From Pseudobdellovibrionaceae bacterium (GTDB lineage Bacteria > Bdellovibrionota > Bdellovibrionia > Bdellovibrionales > UBA1609), in assembly GCA_023898385.1 (NCBI GenBank), contig CP060220.1, positions 3,038,001 to 3,102,000 of the forward strand: a stretch of DNA of 64,000 nucleotides, written 5' to 3'. Positions 60,896-64,000 of the stretch are shown here, piece by piece (position 1 is the stretch's first letter; each line of letters starts with the position of its first letter). Position numbers and translations under genes: made by a program. The notes below the pieces were generated by a model. That model was given only the letters and a program-made list of their open reading frames with translations. It did not search any database and was not told where the DNA came from.

Positions 60896-62992
60896 ATGGA
60901 AGGCGTGTACCAGTTTCTAAAAAGATTTGAGGGCCTCACAAAGAACGCCGATCTCTTTGTCGCGGTGGGGTTAATCTCTATTCTGGGCGTCATGCTTATA
61001 CCGCTTCCAGCGATCATATTGGATCTATCCCTAACGATTTCATTGACCATTGCCTTATTAATACTTTTGGTGGCAATTTATACTAAAAAACCACTCGATT
61101 TTAGTGTGTTCCCAAGTTTGTTGTTGATGACTACTTTGTTTAGGCTGTCGCTGAACGTAGCATCAACAAGATTGATCTTGGCCGAAGGTCATTCGGGCGT
61201 CGATGCGGTTGGCCAGGTGATTAAGGCTTTTGGTAGTTTTGTGGTTGGAAACAACTACGTGATTGGTTTTATTGTGTTTGTCATTCTTGTGGTGATTAAC
61301 TTTGTGGTGATCACCAAAGGTTCTGGGCGCGTGGCTGAAGTGGCAGCGCGATTCACGTTGGATGCGATGCCTGGTAAGCAAATGTCTATTGATGCTGATT
61401 TGAACTCTGGCTTAATAACGGAACAAGAAGCTCGAAATCGGCGGCGCGAAATTGAAAAAGAAGCCGACTTTTATGGAGCCATGGATGGTGCCAGTAAGTT
61501 CGTTCGCGGTGACGCCATCGCCGGCATTATTATTACATTAGTGAACATCATTGGCGGTCTTCTTGTCGGCGTGTTGCAAAAGGGTCTTGATATCTCAACG
61601 GCCGCTCAAAATTACACCATGTTGACCATAGGTGATGGGCTTGTCAGTCAGATACCGGCACTCATTATATCCACTGCCGCAGGTACTGTCGTAACTCGGA
61701 GCACTTCTGACCGGCACATGGGGCAAGAAATGGCCGGCCAGTTATTCTTGAACCCGAGAGCTGTAGCCATTGTGGGTGCGATCATCGGCCTTTTGGGGAT
61801 GGTGCCAGGGCTTCCGAAAACGCCTTTCTTTCTTATATCGATCATCATGGGTGGCGTGGCGTGGGTGATTCATCGGTCACAAATTGAAGAACGAGAAGCC
61901 AAAGAACAACGTGAAGTGGCAGAAGCCAACACGCCGAAGAAAGACAATGTCGAAAACCTACTTCCTTTAGATTTGGTTGAACTGGAAGTGGGCTATGGTC
62001 TGATCAACGTTGTTGAATCAGAACACTCTGGCGATCTGCTTGAGAGAATTGTGAGCATCCGTAAGCAATTTGCTCTAGATCTCGGTATAGTGGTGCCTAG
62101 CATTCATATTAGAGACAATCTTCAGTTAGAGCCCGGCGAGTACAGAATAATGATAAAAGGCAACCGAGTGGCGGGCGGTCATTTGCGTGCGGATCACTAC
62201 CTGGCAATGGACCCTGGAAATGTCTCGCAAATAATTGATGGCACGCCAACTAAAGAACCCGCGTTCGGACTGGATGCTTTGTGGATTTCTAAGAGTCAAA
62301 GAGAAAAAGCTGAAGTGGCGGGGTACACCGTGGTCGATCTGCCCACGGTGATGGCCACTCACATCACAGAGGTCATTCGAGCCCATGCCTTTGAGCTTTT
62401 GGGTCGTCAAGAAGCTGATGTGCTCATTGAAAACTTCAAAAAGTCTTATCCAAAAGTGGTGGACGAGCTCATACCTGATCTTCTGCCCTTTGGAACAGTG
62501 GTTAAAGTGTTGCAGAACCTGTTAAAGGAACAGGTTTCAATCAGGGATTTGCTCACAGTATTTGAGACTCTGGCCGATGATTCCACCCGCACAAAAGATC
62601 CCGAGGCCTTGACCGAATATGTTCGTCGGGCTCTGGCAAGAAGCATTTCATCTAGGTTTATGGATGACCAGGGAACAGTACATGTATTGTCTTTGGGGCC
62701 CTACATTGAAGAGCAGATTGCCAATTCATTAATTCAAACAGAACAAGGCATTCAATTGGTGATGGACCCTCATACGGCAAACGACATGATCATGCAGATA
62801 TCAAGCACTATTGAAAGTCATCCTGAAATAGCGGGGCAACCGGTATTGATGACAAGCCCGACTGCCCGGCGCCATATTGCCAAGCTCACCCATCGCTTTA
62901 TCCCACAACTAACAGTTTTAGCTCACACCGAACTTGCCTCTGATGTGAACGTAACTTCCGTGGGCCTTGTGGAGTTAAGCCATGCAAGTTAA
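60896..62992 (+). CDS. flhA: Flagellar export gate protein FlhA
   Basis: The large proton-driven export gate protein, 698 residues. The N-terminal part has eight membrane helices and the FHIPEP-like region 'ARFTLDAMPGKQMSIDADLN' with 'GLITEQEARNRRREIEKEAD' (typical FlhA loop). The C-terminal cytoplasmic domain binds chaperone-substrate complexes. It starts six bases after flhB and overlaps flhF by 11 bases. Confidence 0.98.
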   Translation: MEGVYQFLKRFEGLTKNADLFVAVGLISILGVMLIPLPAIILDLSLTISLTIALLILLVAIYTKKPLDFSVFPSLLLMTTLFRLSLNVASTRLILAEGHSGVDAVGQVIKAFGSFVVGNNYVIGFIVFVILVVINFVVITKGSGRVAEVAARFTLDAMPGKQMSIDADLNSGLITEQEARNRRREIEKEADFYGAMDGASKFVRGDAIAGIIITLVNIIGGLLVGVLQKGLDISTAAQNYTMLTIGDGLVSQIPALIISTAAGTVVTRSTSDRHMGQEMAGQLFLNPRAVAIVGAIIGLLGMVPGLPKTPFFLISIIMGGVAWVIHRSQIEEREAKEQREVAEANTPKKDNVENLLPLDLVELEVGYGLINVVESEHSGDLLERIVSIRKQFALDLGIVVPSIHIRDNLQLEPGEYRIMIKGNRVAGGHLRADHYLAMDPGNVSQIIDGTPTKEPAFGLDALWISKSQREKAEVAGYTVVDLPTVMATHITEVIRAHAFELLGRQEADVLIENFKKSYPKVVDELIPDLLPFGTVVKVLQNLLKEQVSIRDLLTVFETLADDSTRTKDPEALTEYVRRALARSISSRFMDDQGTVHVLSLGPYIEEQIANSLIQTEQGIQLVMDPHTANDMIMQISSTIESHPEIAGQPVLMTSPTARRHIAKLTHRFIPQLTVLAHTELASDVNVTSVGLVELSHAS

Positions 62993-64000
62993 GAAATTTG
63001 AAGCTAAATCAATGAAAGAAGCGCTCGATCTTGTGAAATCCCACATGGGACCAGAGGCGATTATTCTCTCGGCCAGAGAACACTCCAAGAGTTTTGGCAT
63101 CGGTGGATCGCAAAGTGTTGAAGTGACGGCTGCGGTATCTGACCAGGTTTTGCAGAAAAAGCGAATGGCAGAAACTAAATTGTCTGAAAAAGAAAGAGCC
63201 CGATATGTTTCAAGCTCGGCGCGTGTTCAGAAGCAATACATAGAAAAAGTATTCGATAACTATCGAACAGAGGCAGACAGAAAGCCCGTGACCTCAGTGC
63301 CCTATATAGACATCGGTGATGATCATCAAGAGAGCAGTTCTCAATCCGCCATTGAAGCCCACTCGGCTTTTTCGGGCTTGCCGTGGTTGGAGCGGCAGTC
63401 TGACCGCACAATGCTTGACGGTTCAGGTGGAGACGTTGCGCGAGGTCGTATTCGTTCTGCTACATTGGATGCCGTGAAAGCCGTTCAAAGAATGGTGGGG
63501 CGAGAAGAAGAAAGGGCGCAGGTTTCGCCAAGAAACAGCGACGAAAAAGATCGAACGATTGAGCGATTGCAGAGAGAGTTGTGGCAGTTGCAGGGGTTGA
63601 TTGAACGGTTTCAACGGGTGCCACAGACTTTTACCAGCGCCCATCCGGGCGCAGATTTTGGCTTGCCTTATGAGCTGAGTTTTATGTTTGAAAAACTCAC
63701 ATCGGCGGGCTTGTCAGGCGAGAACGCGGCTGAAATCTTAAAGAAAGCCCGTGAGTCATTGCCCATAGAGCAACTTAAGAAAAAGCCATTTGTGGATGCT
63801 TGGGTGGTTAAGTATTTTCTAGACAACACTCTGATCACGCCAAATAGAACACAAGGCCGGTTTCATGTGTTTGTTGGAACCACCGGCCAGGGCAAAACAA
63901 GTAGCTTGGTGAAGTTTGCCAGCGATTTAGTCATTCGCGAGAAAAAGACGGTAGCCATAGTGACGGCCGACACCTTCAAGGTGGGTGCATCAGAACAGCT
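62982..64000 (+). CDS. flhF: Flagellar SRP-type GTPase FlhF (3' end outside window)
   Basis: FlhF is an SRP-family GTPase that sets the polar site and number of flagella. Some 339 residues are visible: the N-terminal 'MQVKKFEAKSMKEALDLVKS' with 'GPEAIILSAREHS' is the FlhF basic domain, followed by a long variable linker, a helical N domain and the G domain with P-loop GTTGQGKT at about 299-306 and 'TADTFKVGASEQL' near the edge. ATG 62982 overlaps flhA by 11 bases. Polar placement fits a predatory or vibrioid cell, which is inference. Confidence 0.94.
   Translation, partial: MQVKKFEAKSMKEALDLVKSHMGPEAIILSAREHSKSFGIGGSQSVEVTAAVSDQVLQKKRMAETKLSEKERARYVSSSARVQKQYIEKVFDNYRTEADRKPVTSVPYIDIGDDHQESSSQSAIEAHSAFSGLPWLERQSDRTMLDGSGGDVARGRIRSATLDAVKAVQRMVGREEERAQVSPRNSDEKDRTIERLQRELWQLQGLIERFQRVPQTFTSAHPGADFGLPYELSFMFEKLTSAGLSGENAAEILKKARESLPIEQLKKKPFVDAWVVKYFLDNTLITPNRTQGRFHVFVGTTGQGKTSSLVKFASDLVIREKKTVAIVTADTFKVGASEQ

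Overview
The window reads as a chromosomal segment of a motile Gram-negative bacterium of roughly balanced base composition, most plausibly a member of the Bdellovibrionota (Bdellovibrio-like). This is an inference: the flagellar gene order, sigma-54 flagellar control, many lipoproteins and secreted proteins of unknown family, tandem DUF507 genes and the ileS-lspA-lgt cluster fit such a genome, but no rRNA or other species marker is present. No tRNA, rRNA or CRISPR array was recognised.

Layout. (1) 1-14.9 kb, plus strand: a tightly packed flagellar operon: TPR protein (5' cut), sigma-54 activator without receiver domain, flgB, flgC, fliE, fliF, fliG, fliH, fliI, fliJ, a MotE/FlbB-like protein, fliK, flgD, a TIGR02530-type flagellar operon protein and flgE, ended by a terminator. 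(2) 14.9-28.4 kb, mostly minus strand: pfkA, HU, yacG, a lipoprotein, a RAYT transposase with REP-like palindromes, lgt, lspA, ileS, a proline-rich protein, and an operon of a radical SAM/SPASM enzyme, a 44-residue peptide, a CHASE2 histidine kinase and an NtrC-type regulator. (3) 28.6-54.5 kb: envelope and secreted proteins, a class A penicillin-binding protein, two DUF507 proteins, outer-membrane proteins, a lysine 2,3-aminomutase family enzyme, a TumE-type toxin-antitoxin pair, pcrA/uvrD, rpsN, an FMN reductase, a PhoD-like phosphatase, two putative metallopeptidases, a SPOR protein and an inositol monophosphatase family protein. (4) 54.7-64 kb, plus strand: a second flagellar operon, fliL, fliM, fliN, fliO-like, fliP, fliQ, fliR, flhB, flhA and flhF (3' cut), headed by a well-formed sigma-54 promoter.

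How it fits together. The first operon supplies rod, MS-ring, switch, export ATPase and hook parts. The second supplies the rest of the switch and the export gate. A sigma-54 activator coded in the first block and a sigma-54 promoter in front of the second suggest a shared regulatory circuit. ileS-lspA-lgt places two lipoprotein-processing enzymes beside several predicted lipoprotein genes.

The most novel candidate is at 23.6-28.4 kb. A peptide-modifying type radical SAM/SPASM enzyme overlaps, by 14 bases, an open frame for a Lys-rich 44-residue peptide ending in Cys-Pro-Glu-Leu, followed at once by a CHASE2 sensor kinase and a sigma-54 response regulator. This looks like a ribosomally made, enzyme-modified peptide tied to a two-component system. 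Other notable structures are a perfect 38-bp inverted repeat at 31.3-31.4 kb, the RAYT/REP cluster at 17.5-18.6 kb, and the repeat-flanked toxin-antitoxin module at 41.7-42.7 kb.
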